A stretch of 64,000 bases of DNA from Bradyrhizobiaceae bacterium (GCA_020853885.1 JADYXZ010000008.1:1-64000), one strand, 5' to 3'; numbered from the stretch's first letter, positions 34,563 to 43,137 are shown. Program-made: numbers and translations. Notes: a model not told the origin generated them from the letters alone.

Positions 34563-35636
34563 ATGAACACCTACAGAATCGCGGCCATTCCCGGCGACGG
34601 CATCGGCAAGGAGGTGATCGCCGCCGGGATCGAGGCCCTGGAAGCCTGCGCGCGCCGCGACGGCTTCCAGATCACCTTCGATCACTTCGACTGGGGCTCC
34701 GACTATTACAAGCGCCACGGCCGCATGATGCCCGAGGACGGTCTCGCGCAGATCCGCCGCCACGACGCAATCCTGTTCGGCGCCGTCGGCGCACCCGACG
34801 TGCCCGACCACGTCACGCTCTGGGGCCTGCGCCTCGCAATCTGCCAGCCATTCGACCAGTACGCCAATGTGCGGCCCACGCGCATCCTGCCCGGTATCGT
34901 CAGCCCGCTCCGCAACGTCGCCGGCCCCGAACTCGACTGGGTGATCGTGCGTGAGAATTCCGAGGGCGAGTACGCAGGCGTCGGCGGCCGCGTTCATCGC
35001 GGCCTGCCGGAAGAGGTCGCCACCGACGTCGCGATGTTCACGCGCACCGGCGTCGCCCGCATCATGCGCTTTGCCTTCGCCCTCGCCCGTTCGCGGCCGC
35101 GCAAGCTCCTGACTGTCGTGACGAAGTCGAACGCCCAGCGCCACGCCATGGTCATGTGGGACGAGATCGCCGCCGAAGTGGCGGCAGAATTTCCCGACGT
35201 GACATGGGACAAGATGCTGGTCGACGCCATGACCATGCGCATGACGCTGCGCCCGGAGACGCTCGACACGATCGTCGCCACCAATCTGCACGCCGACATC
35301 CTCTCCGATCTTGCCGCCGCCCTTGCCGGCTCCCTCGGCATCGCGCCGACCGCGAACCTCAATCCCGAGCGGAAATTCCCGTCGATGTTCGAGCCGATCC
35401 ACGGCTCCGCCTTCGACATCGCCGGCAAAGGCATCGCCAATCCGATCGGCACCTTCTGGTCGGCATCCATGATGCTGGAGCATCTCGGCGAGCCCGCCGC
35501 GGCCGCGCGGCTCATGCGCGCGATCGAGCGCGCGACCGCCGACCCCGCGCTGCACACGCCCGATCTCGACGGCAAGGCCACCACCCGCGACGTGACGCGC
35601 GCCGTATGCGAGGCCGTTGCGGGGGATAACAAGTAA
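34563..35636 (+). CDS. tartrate dehydrogenase / isocitrate-isopropylmalate dehydrogenase family
   Basis: 357 residues. NAD(P)-dependent beta-decarboxylating dehydrogenase. Motifs: RIAAIPGDGIGKEVIAAGIE near residue 4, DAILFGAVGAPDVPDHVTLW near 72, the substrate arginines LRLAICQPFDQYANVRP near 96, VIVRENSEGEYAGVGGR near 135, and the metal Asp region VATNLHADILSDLAAALAGS near 240. The DHVTLWGLRLA segment is characteristic of tartrate dehydrogenase (TtuC-like) more than isopropylmalate dehydrogenase. ATG 34563 is the natural start. It stands alone in its direction. Confidence 0.88.
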   Translation: MNTYRIAAIPGDGIGKEVIAAGIEALEACARRDGFQITFDHFDWGSDYYKRHGRMMPEDGLAQIRRHDAILFGAVGAPDVPDHVTLWGLRLAICQPFDQYANVRPTRILPGIVSPLRNVAGPELDWVIVRENSEGEYAGVGGRVHRGLPEEVATDVAMFTRTGVARIMRFAFALARSRPRKLLTVVTKSNAQRHAMVMWDEIAAEVAAEFPDVTWDKMLVDAMTMRMTLRPETLDTIVATNLHADILSDLAAALAGSLGIAPTANLNPERKFPSMFEPIHGSAFDIAGKGIANPIGTFWSASMMLEHLGEPAAAARLMRAIERATADPALHTPDLDGKATTRDVTRAVCEAVAGDNK

Positions 35637-35765
35637 ATCCTGCGCCGCACTGCACTGACGGTTCCACATTCACGAAACCGCCACTGCGATTCCGTCCGCA
35701 AATCAAACATTCGTCGGCTTCCCAGCGCAGATTTCTCCAAATCCCCAAAAAGCGGAGGAGAAACG

Positions 35766-36230
35766 ATGGCTAACAAACCGATCCCGGACGGCTATCACAC
35801 GATCACGCCCTATCTCGTCGTGCGCAACGCAGAGAAGGAGCTCGCATTCCTCACCAAGGCGTTTGGCGCCGTCCCGACGCACCCGCCGCACAAGCGGCCC
35901 GACGGCAAGATCATGCATGCCGAGATAAAGATCGGCGACTCGCGCGTGATGCTCGGCGAAGCGACCGAGGAATGGCCGCCGACCGCCAACTCGCTGTATC
36001 TCTACGTGCCGGATGTCGATACGACCTACAAACACGCGCTTGCGGCCGGCGCGCAGTCGGCGATGGAGCCGATGGATCAGTTCTATGGCGACCGCTCCGG
36101 CGGCGTGAAGGATCCGAGCGGCAACACGTGGTGGATCGCCACGCATAAGGAAGACGTATCCGCCGACGAATTGAATCGCCGCACCCAGGAATATTTCAAG
36201 CAGCGGAAAACGAAAGAAAAAGCGGCGTAA
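35766..36230 (+). CDS. VOC family (PhnB-like) protein
   Basis: 154 residues with one glyoxalase/bleomycin-resistance fold: HTITPYLVVRNAEKELAFLT near residue 11, MHAEIKIGDSRVMLGEA near 52, LYLYVPDVDTTYKHALAAG near 78 and SGGVKDPSGNTWWIATHKED near 112. This is the PhnB/DUF1428-like branch, whose members rarely have a known substrate. A weak metal-binding pattern (His near 12 and Glu near 55) may survive. RBS GGAGGAGAAACG precedes the ATG. The tail is Lys-rich. Confidence 0.85.
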   Translation: MANKPIPDGYHTITPYLVVRNAEKELAFLTKAFGAVPTHPPHKRPDGKIMHAEIKIGDSRVMLGEATEEWPPTANSLYLYVPDVDTTYKHALAAGAQSAMEPMDQFYGDRSGGVKDPSGNTWWIATHKEDVSADELNRRTQEYFKQRKTKEKAA

Positions 36231-36592
36231 CGAAGCGCGGCCTCACAACCTCGTCGCGGGCGCGCGGTTCAAAGGCCCCTGACACAAAAACAGAAGGCCG
36301 CCGTCTCCGGCGGCCTCCGTTATCGCGGGGCTCCACATTGGCTCGGGCGATTGTTGCCGGCGCCTCCTTCGGACGCCTTTTTCCGAAGTCGCGGCAACTC
36401 GGGAACCGCTGCTCGTCGGGCCTGTCGCGATCAGGGCACCAACCCGTCGCACTTCCACGATGCAGAAACGCTACCGCGCGCCTGCCGCCGTAGCCAGCGA
36501 AGAATTCACCGTGGGTGTGAACATTGGGGAGGGCCGCCCCGGCGCAAGGAATTCCGTATCTTGCGCCGGAGTTTGTGCACAGCCGGCAAAGC
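36231..36592. other. intergenic region between convergent genes
   Basis: 362 bases between the VOC gene and the Bug-protein gene. It holds a strong hairpin at 36284-36316 (separate entry) and a 10-bp inverted repeat CCGGCGCAAG/CTTGCGCCGG at 36539-36569 without a T run. No convincing reading frame is seen. Confidence 0.6.
36284..36316 (-). terminator. intrinsic terminator (minus strand)
   Basis: GGCCGCCG/CGGCGGCC stem with a four-base loop; on the minus strand it is followed by TTCTGTTTTTG. It probably ends transcripts coming from the Bug gene at 36593. On the plus strand the trailing bases are poor in T. Confidence 0.6.
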
Positions 36593-37573
36593 TCATTGCG
36601 GCTCGATCTTCGCGATCTTCACATAGTCGGCCCACACCTTGATGTCGCGCAGGAAATTCTTCTGCGCCTCGTCGGCCGTCTGGATGTTCGGATCGCCGCC
36701 GAAGCCGCCGAGGAATTTCCGCGTGTCGTCCGCCGACACCATCTCCACGAACCACTTGTTGATCTGCTCGACCACGGGCTTCGGCGTGCCCTGCGGCACC
36801 ATCGCCGCCCACCACAGCGTGAGGTCCATGTCCACGCCCTGCTCCTTCATGGTCGGCAGCTCGGGATTGGCCTCGAGCCGCCTGCCGGTGCTGACGCCAA
36901 GAATTTTCAGCCGCTTCTCGCGCAATTGCGCGAGCGCGAACACCGGGTCGTGCATGCCGTAATCGACCTTGCCGCTGAGGATCTCGTTCAGCGAATCCAC
37001 CGCGGTCTTGTACACGACCTCCACCGCCTGCACGCCGGTGGCGGCCTTGTAGATCTCGCCCATGATCTTGCCGGCGGGCGCAGCCGAGGCATAGGTGGCC
37101 TTATCGCCCTTCTTCTTCATCGCGGCGGTGAGCTCGGCCACGTTCTTGAACGGGCTGTCATAGGGCACCACCACCATGAACGGCTGCCGGTTGATCGTGG
37201 CGGCGACCTGGATCGTCTTGCCGACGTCGATCGACGGATTCTTGAACAGGCTCATGGTGGCGGCGACGGCATTGGCGCCGAGCAGCAGCATCGTGTGGCC
37301 GTCGGGCTTCGAGCGCGCCACGTGCTCGATCGCGATCCAGCCGCCGGCCCCCACCTTGTTCTCGACGATCACCGTGCGCTTGGCGAGCGGCTTCAGCTTC
37401 TCGGCGAAGAAGCGCACGAGCACGTCCGCCCCGCTGCCAGCGGGGAACGCGCAGATGATCCGGATGTCTTCGCTCGGATAGGATTGCGCGAAGGCGCCGC
37501 CAATCCCGCCGAACGGCGCAAGTGCCGCCGCAGCACCCGCCGCGCGCAGAAATTCCTTTCTGGTCAGTCGCAT
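36593..37573 (-). CDS. Bug/TctC-type substrate-binding protein, stand-alone
   Basis: 326 residues. Periplasmic solute-binding protein of the tripartite tricarboxylate transporter family. The N-terminus RLTRKEFLRAAGAAAALAPF is a Tat-like or Sec signal (cleavage near AFA-QSYPS). The mature part shows IICAFPAGSGADVLVRFFAE, VIVENKVGAGGWIAIEHVAR, PDGHTMLLLGANAVAAT, and GVSTGRRLEANPELPTMKEQ. No TctA/TctB lie next to it; the nearest membrane pair is at 47346-49298 and has its own binding protein, so this one may share it or serve in sensing. ATG at 37573 is fixed by the signal peptide. Confidence 0.88.
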   Translation of the reverse strand: MRLTRKEFLRAAGAAAALAPFGGIGGAFAQSYPSEDIRIICAFPAGSGADVLVRFFAEKLKPLAKRTVIVENKVGAGGWIAIEHVARSKPDGHTMLLLGANAVAATMSLFKNPSIDVGKTIQVAATINRQPFMVVVPYDSPFKNVAELTAAMKKKGDKATYASAAPAGKIMGEIYKAATGVQAVEVVYKTAVDSLNEILSGKVDYGMHDPVFALAQLREKRLKILGVSTGRRLEANPELPTMKEQGVDMDLTLWWAAMVPQGTPKPVVEQINKWFVEMVSADDTRKFLGGFGGDPNIQTADEAQKNFLRDIKVWADYVKIAKIEPQ

Positions 37574-37989
37574 GGGCTCTCCCTTTTCCAATCCCGGCCG
37601 TTGGCGCGCCAACGGCCTGTTTCGCCCTGTTCTCCGGCTCGGGCTTTGGGCGGAAGCATTCCGGGGCAGCCTTTTCACCGCAATCGCTTTCGCGCGAAGT
37701 GCCGCTCAGCGGCACGATGGACCAGTCTAGGATCGGGATACGCCGGAAGTAGGCCGGGCATTGAGCTTTTTCCCTCGCCACTCGGCGCGCCCGGAGCACG
37801 CCGCCCGCACCGCGCGCTATGGAATATGATCCTAGCGCCGGAAAAATTCGGGCAAACCGGTGACGCCGTTTTGATCCGGGTCGGAAACCGGCGGCTGTCG
37901 ACAGGCCGTCACATTTCCCGGTAACATTGTATGTATGCCGCAAACCAAGCGGCCAGGGGCCGGAAGACCGGCAGGCAGGAGGAGTCTCC
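37574..37989. other. intergenic region between divergent genes
   Basis: 416 bases between the Bug-protein and DUF3597 genes, presumably carrying both promoters. No tRNA, repeat or clear reading frame recognised. A CGGCAGGCAGGAGGAGTC-type ribosome-binding region lies at its right end. Confidence 0.5.
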
Positions 37990-38370
37990 ATGGGTATCTT
38001 CAGCAGCATCGTTGATGCGATTTTCGGCAAGGCCAAAGCGGCAGGCGCCGTGATCGCGGACGTGACTTCCGGCATCGGCGCGGGCGGACAGCCCAAGCCG
38101 CAGCCGATGAGCCGGGAGGAAGTCGAGGGGCTGATCCAGAAGATCGCCGACAGCACCGGCCGCAAGAACTACAACTGGAAGCAGTCGATCGTCGACCTGA
38201 TGAAGCTCCTCGATCTCGATTCCAGTCTCGACGCGCGCAAGCAGCTCGCCCAGGAGCTCGGCTACACCGGCAAGCTGGACGGCTCCGCCGAGATGAACGT
38301 CTGGCTGCACAAGGAAGTCATGAAGCAGCTCATGGAGAACGGCGGCGTCGTGCCGGAGAAGCTGAAGTAG
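37990..38370 (+). CDS. DUF3597 protein
   Basis: 126 residues from ATG 37990, with ribosome-binding GGAGGAGTCTCC just upstream. The start GIFSSIVDAIFGKAKAAGAV is a helix with small residues, then GAGGQPKPQPMSREEVEGLI, and a conserved C-terminal half KNYNWKQSIVDLMKLLDLDS then ARKQLAQELGYTGKLDGSAE and NVWLHKEVMKQLMENGG. This LysM-like tail is the DUF3597 signature. Function unknown. A Hyphomicrobiales-type palindromic repeat begins 19 bases after the stop. Confidence 0.9.
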   Translation: MGIFSSIVDAIFGKAKAAGAVIADVTSGIGAGGQPKPQPMSREEVEGLIQKIADSTGRKNYNWKQSIVDLMKLLDLDSSLDARKQLAQELGYTGKLDGSAEMNVWLHKEVMKQLMENGGVVPEKLK

Positions 38371-38388
38371 CGACGGCCGCGCTCCCTC

Positions 38389-38460
38389 CGTCATTCCGGA
38401 ACGCCGCCCACGGGTCGCGCCTTTGGCGCGCCCAAGGGCGGCCCCGGAATCCACCGTGAC
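38389..38460. repeat. palindromic intergenic repeat
   Basis: TCATTCCGG near 38390 and CCCGGAAT near 38442 are outer inverted arms; inner arms include GCGCGCC/GGCGCG around TTT. The same opening (CGTCATTCC) recurs in other repeats of this window, including the one inside rluC at 58648. It lies between convergent genes. Confidence 0.65.
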
Positions 38461-38500
38461 TCGCAACACGGTGCTTTGTCTCGAAGGCCGTTTGGATTCC

Positions 38501-39427
38501 TCAGCGGCTGGCGAAGAAGATTTCGTCGCCGCCGATCTGCCAGCCGGGCAGCGGCGGGCTCCATTCCGGCAGCGGCTCGGAAAGCGGCTGGCCATCGCCC
38601 GCCTGATAGACCGGAATCCTGCGGTATTTTTCGAGCAGGTACTCGATCACGTCAGCGACCGAGCGCGGCTTCTTGTTGCGGTGATAGAAGATCGCCCGGT
38701 TGGCGCGCGCGGCACGCGAGAAATGCTTTGCGGCGTTTGCCTTGGGGCTCGCGGCGGCAAGCCGGATGAGCTCCGCCGCGCCCGCGGCGCCCATCACATG
38801 CGCCAGATAGAGCTCGCCGGCATCCGGCTCGCGCTCGAGTATGCGCGCGAGCGCATCGAAATTGCGCCGGGTGAACAGCGCGGCGAAGTGCGCGGACAGT
38901 TCCGGATCGTAGCGCAGGCGCAGGATTTCCTTGCGCACTTCCTCGTCGTCGATCTCGTATTGTCCCTCCTCGCCGACGCGAATCGCGCCCGCAAGACCTT
39001 CCAGACCGAGCTCGGCGCCGGCCCCTTGGATCATGTAGAGCCAGCTCTGCTCGATGAACTGATAGAGACCGACGGCCGTCGAGGTCGTGGCCTCGAGCGT
39101 CGGATTGAAGCTGCTTTCCAGCGCGGCCGCGCGCAGCAGATAGTCGAAGTCGACGCCGGTGAGCGCGCTTGCCGTGTCGATGACCGCGAAGATTTCCGGC
39201 GGCGCCCTGTAGCGGCTGACATCGCGCGCCTTCTCCGCAAGGCCGCTTTCCCGCGGCGAGCAGCCGGCCTCGTCGATGCACAGGCCGCAGAAGGCGGGAC
39301 CGATGGCGAGCGCGGCGGAGCGCAGAGCGAAATCGATCTCCCCGGCCCGCCCCCCGTGGGCGGCGGCGCCGACAAACGTCATGCATGTCAGCCCGAGGCT
39401 GAACGCCGTGAGAAGAATGGGATGCAC
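38501..39427 (-). CDS. secreted lytic transglycosylase (SLT domain)
   Basis: 308 residues. Signal peptide (ILLTAFSLGLTCMTFVGAAA). The SLT fold centres on AAALESSFNPTLEATTSTAV near residue 105, with the catalytic Glu in ESSFNP, then GLYQFIEQSWLYMI near 120 and LYLAHVMGAAGAAELIRLA near 205. It should cleave peptidoglycan between MurNAc and GlcNAc. Two cysteines in FCGLCIDEAGCS may form a disulfide. The C-terminal 40 residues (EWSPPLPGWQIGGDEIFFAS) are extra. Downstream lies a remnant region and the NhaD antiporter. Confidence 0.88.
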   Translation of the reverse strand: MHPILLTAFSLGLTCMTFVGAAAHGGRAGEIDFALRSAALAIGPAFCGLCIDEAGCSPRESGLAEKARDVSRYRAPPEIFAVIDTASALTGVDFDYLLRAAALESSFNPTLEATTSTAVGLYQFIEQSWLYMIQGAGAELGLEGLAGAIRVGEEGQYEIDDEEVRKEILRLRYDPELSAHFAALFTRRNFDALARILEREPDAGELYLAHVMGAAGAAELIRLAAASPKANAAKHFSRAARANRAIFYHRNKKPRSVADVIEYLLEKYRRIPVYQAGDGQPLSEPLPEWSPPLPGWQIGGDEIFFASR

Positions 39428-39935
39428 CCGCTTCCTCCGCTTGCCGGCGGAGGTTGCGGGCGGCGTTCCTTAAACGGGACCAAAGCGCGCACGCATGTTT
39501 TCGCGAGCGTTCACCGCTTCTGAAGGATCTTGGTTGCGCATTTCGTGCCGTTCTTTGTTAGCGAAAGGTATATGCCGCGGGGGCGCATGCCCGCTGGAAC
39601 GGGGTGGCTAAGAGCCCGTTTCCCCGCGGCGCGAAGTTGGAAAGGAATATTTACCTTGAAAGAAGGCGCCGGATCCTACCGCCGCGAGGACGGCGCCTGG
39701 CTGCCGCCGCTCGCAGGCCGCACGACAGAGCCGCCGAGCCGCGTTAGCGGCGAGGGTCCGGCGCGGTAAATGAAAAATCCGCCCGCCGTCCCGGCGAGCG
39801 CGCGGTGCTCAAGGTGACCGTGGTGCCGCCGCTCAACGCCTACAAGGGCTCGGTGCGGAACGGCGTCACGAGCCACGACTTCGCCCGCTACGGCAGCGCC
39901 TACCGGCTGGAGGCGGTTTAGGCGCGCCCGCCGCG
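39428..39935. other. intergenic region with gene remnant
   Basis: 508 bases between the transglycosylase and the antiporter. A 3' fragment of an LCCL-domain gene lies at 39793-39921 (separate entry). Left of it is a short open frame at 39530-39769 that resembles no family. No RNA or repeat is clear. Confidence 0.55.
39793..39921 (+). pseudogene. 3' remnant of an LCCL-domain protein gene
   Basis: Reading the plus strand from 39805: VLKVTVVPPLNAYKGSVRNG, then VTSHDFARYGSAYRLEAV and TAG at 39919-39921. The YKGSxRNGVTSxD...YxGSY pattern is the C-terminal half of an LCCL domain. The upstream part (cysteines and signal peptide) is missing: in frame, a stop occurs at 39745. I see no start codon. 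It is therefore a truncated gene end, perhaps left by a deletion or insertion event at this spot. Alternative: a coincidental frame, but the match over 30 residues makes that unlikely. Confidence 0.62.
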
Positions 39936-41330
39936 CTACATGAGCGCGGCGTTGACCCACAGGTGCGTCAGGATGCTGGCCACGTAGCCGAGCGCGATGG
40001 CCCAGGCCCATCGCAGATGGTTGAGGAACGTGTAGTGGTTGCGCACCAGTCCCATCAGCACCACGCCCGCCGCCGTGCCGATCGACACCAGACTGCCGCC
40101 GACGCCCGTGCTCAATGTGACGAGCATCCACTGGCCGCTCGACATGTCGGGGTTCATGGTGAGCACCGCGAACATCAGCGGGATGTTGTCGAACGCCGCG
40201 CCCAGTATGCCGATTGCGATGTTGGCGACGGTCGGCCCCAGTCCGACATAGAGATAGTTCGACAACAGCGCGAGATAGCCGGCGACGCCGAGTCCGGCGA
40301 CCGCGAAGATGATGCCGAAGAAGAACAGCAGCGTGTCCCACTCCACGCGCCCCATTTCCCGGAACGAGTCGAACGCAATGTCCTGGTCGCCGCGGCGGCG
40401 CTCGATCCGCTGCAGGAGGTAGCTGTACATTTGCAGGTAGCCGAGACCCAGCATCATCCCGAGCGCCGGCGGCAGATTGAAGAAGCTCTTGAACGAGACG
40501 GCGGTCGTGAGGGTGGCCGCGAACAGCCAGATCACAACGGCCGCGCCGGTCTTGGGTTTCCGGGTCTCGCCCACCGATTCCGGCATGCCTTTCGGCACGC
40601 TGAAATGCATCAGCGCCGCCGGCACGAGGAAGTTCACCAGCGACGGCAGGAAGAGATGGAAGAACTCCAGGAATTGCAGCTTGCCCTTCTGCCAGACCAT
40701 CAGCGAGGTGATGTCGCCGAACGGCGAGAAGACGCCGCCGGCATTGGCGGCCACCACGATGATGATGCAGCCGAGAACGATGAACCGGTAATGGCCGACC
40801 CCGACGGCCACCACCACCGCGCCCATGACGAGCGCCGTGGTCAGATTGTCGATGATGGGACCGAAGATAAACGACAGCCCTCCGACCAGCCAGAAAAGCT
40901 GCCGGTAGGAGAGCCGCAAGCTTACGAGCTTGGCCCGCAGCGCGGCGAAGATGCGCCGCTCCTGCATCGTGTTGACGTACGTGATCGCCACGATGAGGAA
41001 CAGCATCAACTCGCCATAGTCGAGGATCACGTGCTTGGCGGCGACTTCGAGCGCGGCCGTCTGACCGTGGATGGCATAGACGACGCCGAGCAGCGCCCAG
41101 ATGAGACCCGCCGCGAGCATGACGGGTTTCGACTTGCGCAATTGAATGGCCTTCTCGACGGCCACGAAGCCGTAGGCGATGAAGAAGATCAGCAGCGCCA
41201 GATAGCCGACGGGATGCCGCGTCAGGTCGATGCGCGCGCCCGCCTCCTCTGCATGAAGCGGCGCCGGGTCGAATAGCAGGGAAGCCGATACCGGTACGAC
41301 CAGCAACCATAGCCGTCCGGTAAAGCTCAT
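39936..41330 (-). CDS. NhaD-type sodium/proton antiporter
   Basis: 464 residues, about 12 helices, of the ion transporter (arsenite/NhaD) superfamily. Na+/H+ antiport at the inner membrane. Characteristic segments: DYGELMLFLIVAITYVNTMQ near residue 105, GPIIDNLTTALVMGAVVVAV near 156 (conserved Asp-Asn), AANAGGVFSPFGDITSLMVW near 195 (Asp), AFDNIPLMFAVLTMNPDM near 385 and LSTGVGGSLVSIGTAAGVVL near 412. A short N-terminal signal-like segment (WLLVVPVSASLLFDPAPLHA) precedes the transporter. ATG at 41330 is preferred for its closer ribosome-binding site. No clear operon partner. Confidence 0.86.
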   Translation of the reverse strand: MSFTGRLWLLVVPVSASLLFDPAPLHAEEAGARIDLTRHPVGYLALLIFFIAYGFVAVEKAIQLRKSKPVMLAAGLIWALLGVVYAIHGQTAALEVAAKHVILDYGELMLFLIVAITYVNTMQERRIFAALRAKLVSLRLSYRQLFWLVGGLSFIFGPIIDNLTTALVMGAVVVAVGVGHYRFIVLGCIIIVVAANAGGVFSPFGDITSLMVWQKGKLQFLEFFHLFLPSLVNFLVPAALMHFSVPKGMPESVGETRKPKTGAAVVIWLFAATLTTAVSFKSFFNLPPALGMMLGLGYLQMYSYLLQRIERRRGDQDIAFDSFREMGRVEWDTLLFFFGIIFAVAGLGVAGYLALLSNYLYVGLGPTVANIAIGILGAAFDNIPLMFAVLTMNPDMSSGQWMLVTLSTGVGGSLVSIGTAAGVVLMGLVRNHYTFLNHLRWAWAIALGYVASILTHLWVNAALM

Positions 41331-41796
41331 CCTGTGGCCCCCTTTCGATCCAAACTCAATCATCGCCGAAATGGATGCGCGATGGCAATGGCGACGGCGA
41401 AGCGTGCCTGGTGGAAAGGCTGGCGCGGCGAGGACGAAATCCCCTTGGCCGCACTTTGACAGGGTTCAGTCCCCCGTCCGCCATGCTGCCCACTCCATCG
41501 TCGCAGCGCGCGCCGGATGCTGCAGCGCAATGATGACGTCGAAAGCAGGAAGAGGCGTGCGAGCCGCGAACCTCTTTCACTTCCTGTCATCGCCGGACCG
41601 CACGCTCCTCCGTCATCCCGGGGGCGCACGCCGACCCCGCAAAAAGCAGAAGGAGGCGTGCGCGCCCGGAATGACGTTGAAAACCGCACCACCATTCACA
41701 CGCACGCCATCCTCCCCGCGATGCGAAATCCGTTCGCCGCTTCTCCCTCCGGGGCACCCTGTTTCGGCGTATGCTCGCCCCACGGGGGGACAAGAA
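41331..41796. other. intergenic region with palindromic repeat
   Basis: 466 bases between the divergent antiporter and cNMP-binding genes. A palindromic repeat is at 41611-41676 (separate entry). The rest holds no convincing reading frame; at its right end GGGGGGACAAGAA is the ribosome-binding site of the next gene. Confidence 0.6.
41611..41676. repeat. palindromic intergenic repeat
   Basis: Arms TCATCCCGGGGGCGCACGCC (41613-) and GGCGTGCGCGCCCGGAATGA (to about 41675) surround a short A-rich centre. It shares the outer TCATxCCGG signature with the repeats at 38389, 43055 and 58648. Confidence 0.65.
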
Positions 41797-42456
41797 ATGG
41801 ACTACGTTACGATCATCGGCTTCATCGCCGCGGGATTGACCATTGCCACGCTGTCGATGCGCACCATGGTGCCGCTGCGCATGGTCGGCATCGCCGCCAA
41901 TATCGCGTTTCTCGCCTACGGCTTCCTGTTCGGAAGCCTGCCGACGGTGGTGCTGCACGGGATCCTGCTTCCGCTGAACATCTACCGGCTGGCGGAGATG
42001 CGCAAGCTGATCGCCAGCGTGAAGGCGGCCAGCAGCGGCGACCTCAACATGGACTGGATCAAGCCCTTCATGCACAAGCGCGCGATGGCGGCCGGCGAGG
42101 TGCTGTTTCGCAAGGGTGACGAGGCCGACCGGCTGTTCTTTGTGGTGAGCGGCAAGCTGCGTTTGCACGAGATCGACATTGAGCTGGCGCCGGGTGCGAT
42201 CGTGGGCGAGCTCGGAATGCTCGCGCCCGGCCGCAGGCGCACGCAGACGCTCGAATGCACGGAGAGCGGAACGCTGCTCGAGATCGGCTACGACAAGATC
42301 GAGGAGCTCTACTACCAGAACCCGACCTTCGGCTTTTACTTCCTGCGGCTTTCGTCGGCACGGCTGTTCGAGAACATCGAGCGGGCGAACAAGCTCCTCG
42401 CCGAACGCGACGAGGAGCTCTTCCGCTTGCGCGGGAGCCGGGCGGCCGCGGGCTGA
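41797..42456 (+). CDS. membrane protein with cyclic nucleotide-binding domain
   Basis: 219 residues. Two or three membrane helices in the first 65 residues (IIGFIAAGLTIATLSMRTM, IAANIAFLAYGFLFGSLPTV), then a cNMP-binding beta-barrel from about 85 to 190: VLFRKGDEADRLFFVVSGKL, GAIVGELGMLAPGRRRTQTL with the phosphate-binding cassette and Arg, and a C-terminal helix LSSARLFENIERANKLLAER. It may couple cAMP or cGMP binding to a membrane process. No regulator partner is nearby. ATG 41797 has a good ribosome-binding site. Confidence 0.85.
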   Translation: MDYVTIIGFIAAGLTIATLSMRTMVPLRMVGIAANIAFLAYGFLFGSLPTVVLHGILLPLNIYRLAEMRKLIASVKAASSGDLNMDWIKPFMHKRAMAAGEVLFRKGDEADRLFFVVSGKLRLHEIDIELAPGAIVGELGMLAPGRRRTQTLECTESGTLLEIGYDKIEELYYQNPTFGFYFLRLSSARLFENIERANKLLAERDEELFRLRGSRAAAG

Positions 42457-42469
42457 ACCGACAAATATT

Positions 42470-42943
42470 GCGGGCACGCACCATCCTCCCCGCGCTGCGC
42501 CTGCATGCGGGCTTCCCTCCGTTCCTTTCGCTTTCCCCTCGTAACCGAGGGGGCACGGGCGCCGAACGGCGCTGTCCCCGGAATTGCACCGGAGACCTCT
42601 ATGTTGTTTCGGGCACCTTCCGGCACCCGTGCTTCCGGCGTTGGTCGATCCGGGCCGCGCTTCTCGGGAGACCGTTGCCGGGCTCCGTCTCAGCGAGCTC
42701 CTCGCGGGCGGTCTATACGCTCCCGGCGGCGGTTGCTCCCTCCTTCGAGGGCCGCCTCCGGGCAGCGGCGCAGCGAACTGCGCTGCCGCCGAGCGGTACT
42801 CCGGACCGCCCGGTCCTGCGCTTGCGGAGCGCAGCAGCGGGCGCCGTCCAATCGAAGTCGGGCTTGCCCGACTTCGATCACTCTTTCGAGTCTACCCCGC
42901 GTTGGCGAACGCCTCGCGAAAGCGCCCCTCGTGGGCAGGGTTA
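42470..42943 (-). ncRNA. candidate structured non-coding transcript or repeat element
   Basis: On the minus strand, directly after the promoter at 42949-42977, the sequence is dense in self-complementary arms, for example GAAGTCGGGC/GCCCGACTTC at about 42855-42876, GCGGCGCAG-type arms near 42760 and GGTGCCGGAAGGTGCCCG near 42615. It keeps no single convincing coding frame. It may be a long structured RNA or a Hyphomicrobiales repeat with its own promoter. The right edge is an estimate; no terminator is obvious on the left. Confidence 0.4.
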
Positions 42944-42948
42944 GTGGA

Positions 42949-42977
42949 ATTTAATCCTATCGCGACGGGGATGTCAA
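42949..42977 (-). promoter_or_regulatory. near-consensus sigma-70 promoter, minus strand
   Basis: On the minus strand TTGACA (42972-42977) is followed by a 17-base spacer and TTAAAT (42949-42954). It lies just after a terminator and just before the structured region, so it should drive leftward transcription from about 42943. Confidence 0.6.
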
Positions 42978-42984
42978 GCAAAAC

Positions 42985-43009
42985 AAAAAGGCCGCTGTTT
43001 CCGGCAGCC
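42985..43009 (-). terminator. terminator, minus strand
   Basis: On the minus strand GGCTGC/GCGGCC forms a six-pair stem with one G-U pair, followed by TTTTTG. It may end the transcript from the AT-rich gene at 43382-45673, about 370 bases downstream of its stop. Confidence 0.5.
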
Positions 43010-43054
43010 TACGCTCTCCCGCCATCCCCGGGCCGCCGCGCCCCCATGCATTCT

Positions 43055-43119
43055 TCGTCATGGCCGGGCGAAAGGCGCGAAGCGCCGTCTTCGCGCCTGA
43101 AGGCCCGGCCATCCACGCC
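43055..43119. repeat. palindromic intergenic repeat
   Basis: TCATGGCCGGGC opens and GCCCGGCCATCCA closes an inverted repeat with inner AGGCGCGAAG/CTTCGCGCCT arms. One of two adjacent copies of Hyphomicrobiales-type repeats flanking the AT-rich gene. Confidence 0.7.
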
Positions 43120-43137
43120 TTGAAACGCGGCACGCAA

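Noticed and set aside
39530-39769. Possible 79-residue gene left of the LCCL remnant
   Set aside because: No ribosome-binding site or family likeness, and the C-terminus is Arg/Pro-rich as expected from a shadow frame.
42690-42881. 63-residue Arg-rich frame in the structured region
   Set aside because: GTG start inside strong inverted repeats, no family, and the hairpins dominate the sequence.
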